NCBI RefSeq assembly: GCF_000003605.2
Contig: NW_003107090.1
Location: forward strand, 315,758 to 327,018
Source: Saccoglossus kowalevskii
Taxonomy: Eukaryota; Hemichordata; Enteropneusta; Harrimaniidae
Direction: 5' to 3'
DNA: 11,261 nucleotides
This document shows, piece by piece, positions 1 to 11,261 of the stretch. Below the pieces are notes generated by a model. It was given only the letters and a program-made list of their open reading frames with translations, did not search any database and was not told the DNA's origin. Positions within the stretch are counted from its first letter, which is position 1. Each line of letters opens with the position of its first letter. The translations under genes and the position numbers were made by a program.

Positions 1-278
1 ATGCAAGTGTCATTGCATCACTTGAGTAACATTGTTATCCAGAGTCTGAAATTCATTTATCATTACAGTAAAAACGGTATCGATGCATGAATTTTTTTTT
101 TGGCATACAGTATGAATATGCGCAAATTTTTAAAATGATAATTGTGACATTTACCGTACCATATAAACTAATGATATGTCACACTAAGCGTTACAAATGT
201 GAATGATATACAGCCATAGTCATGTGATATCATTTAATATTCTCTGATCATAAATGCGGTTTTATTTGTCTTTGCCAG
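1..278 (+). other. 3' part of the upstream BCAS3 intron
   Basis: This is non-coding sequence ending in the acceptor of exon 1. An ATG at position 1 opens 29 codons to a TGA, but the peptide does not resemble the BCAS3 N terminus and no donor is evident. I see no promoter or repeat here. Confidence 0.6.
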
Positions 279-10920
<10,642 letters not shown>

Positions 10921-11261
10921 GTAAGTGTCTAATCCTTGATTGTATTAGAATGCTATCAATGAATGGTGTAAAAACATTGAGAATCACTCCATGATCTTTG
11001 TTTATGTAGGGTACCTGATAAAGCAGATCATCTTGTATTGCATCTAAAAAATTGTTTTCTGAAAAATATAGAAAACAAATACTTGATACTTTAATGGTAA
11101 CCGATATGATACCAGTCTTGTAGCCATGTTGTCGTATCTTGATTGGTTCACAGGTTGTTTTTATCTCTGAGAATGGTACATCAGTTTTGCGTTGATTCTA
11201 TTGCTTTGTTTGATACGTGGGAATCAAACCCTGGCGCAATTGAGAATTTATTCACACTTCT
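10921..11261 (+). other. 5' part of intron 12
   Basis: The sequence starts with the strong donor gtaagt and runs to the end of the window. No block of the downstream BCAS3 C terminus is recognisable, so the next real exon lies outside. Confidence 0.6.

Noticed and set aside
11001-11094. Possible next BCAS3 exon after the acceptor tttatgtag, continuing the split Arg codon as RVPDKADHLVLHLK and then a stop
   Set aside because: The phase fits, but the peptide does not continue like the BCAS3 domain, has no downstream donor in frame before the TAA, and the acceptor lacks a good pyrimidine tract.

Overview
This is AT-rich animal nuclear DNA. Short coding blocks on the + strand are separated by GT..AG introns. 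Joined in phase, the blocks give about 612 residues that I recognise as BCAS3 (rudhira in Drosophila), a WD40/PROPPIN-like beta-propeller protein with a C-terminal BCAS3 domain. Recognisable blocks include [85 protein letters not shown] and SLYIMGCHGKLIEYML. Intron density, sequence style and the repeats suggest a marine invertebrate. A hemichordate or other invertebrate deuterostome is my guess, but the window does not prove it.

Layout: twelve internal coding exons lie at 279-397, 1835-1929, 2034-2173, 2954-3061, 3675-3828, 5954-6037, 6287-6495, 6888-7118, 7783-7876, 8700-8849, 9230-9517 and 10755-10920. Neither the start codon nor the natural stop codon is present. The amino terminus lies upstream, and the rest of the C-terminal region lies downstream. 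All junctions keep frame except exon 6/exon 7, where canonical splicing leaves a one-nucleotide discrepancy.

The introns hold decayed mobile DNA. Intron 1 (398-1834) has a MITE of about 110 bp with inverted ends and a frame-disrupted fragment of the C-terminal end of a non-LTR retrotransposon polyprotein. Intron 3 (2174-2953) has a fold-back repeat and a 103-bp inverted-terminal-repeat element. Intron 5 (3829-5953) holds a larger element of about 1.55 kb with related termini. Its interior is a tandem array with a 300-bp dimeric repeat built from two diverged 150-bp units, each centred on a palindrome of the form AAAATGGC-N9-GCCATTTT. Introns 4, 7, 8, 9 and 10 show nothing I can name. Intron 11 has a weak candidate element and a possible cryptic terminal exon.

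No other protein gene, RNA gene, promoter, CRISPR array or bacterial-type feature was found. The most interesting points are the dimeric palindromic satellite inside a TIR element, its small relative in intron 3, the frame discrepancy at exon 7, and the degenerate PROPPIN lipid-binding motif (LHRG) in BCAS3.
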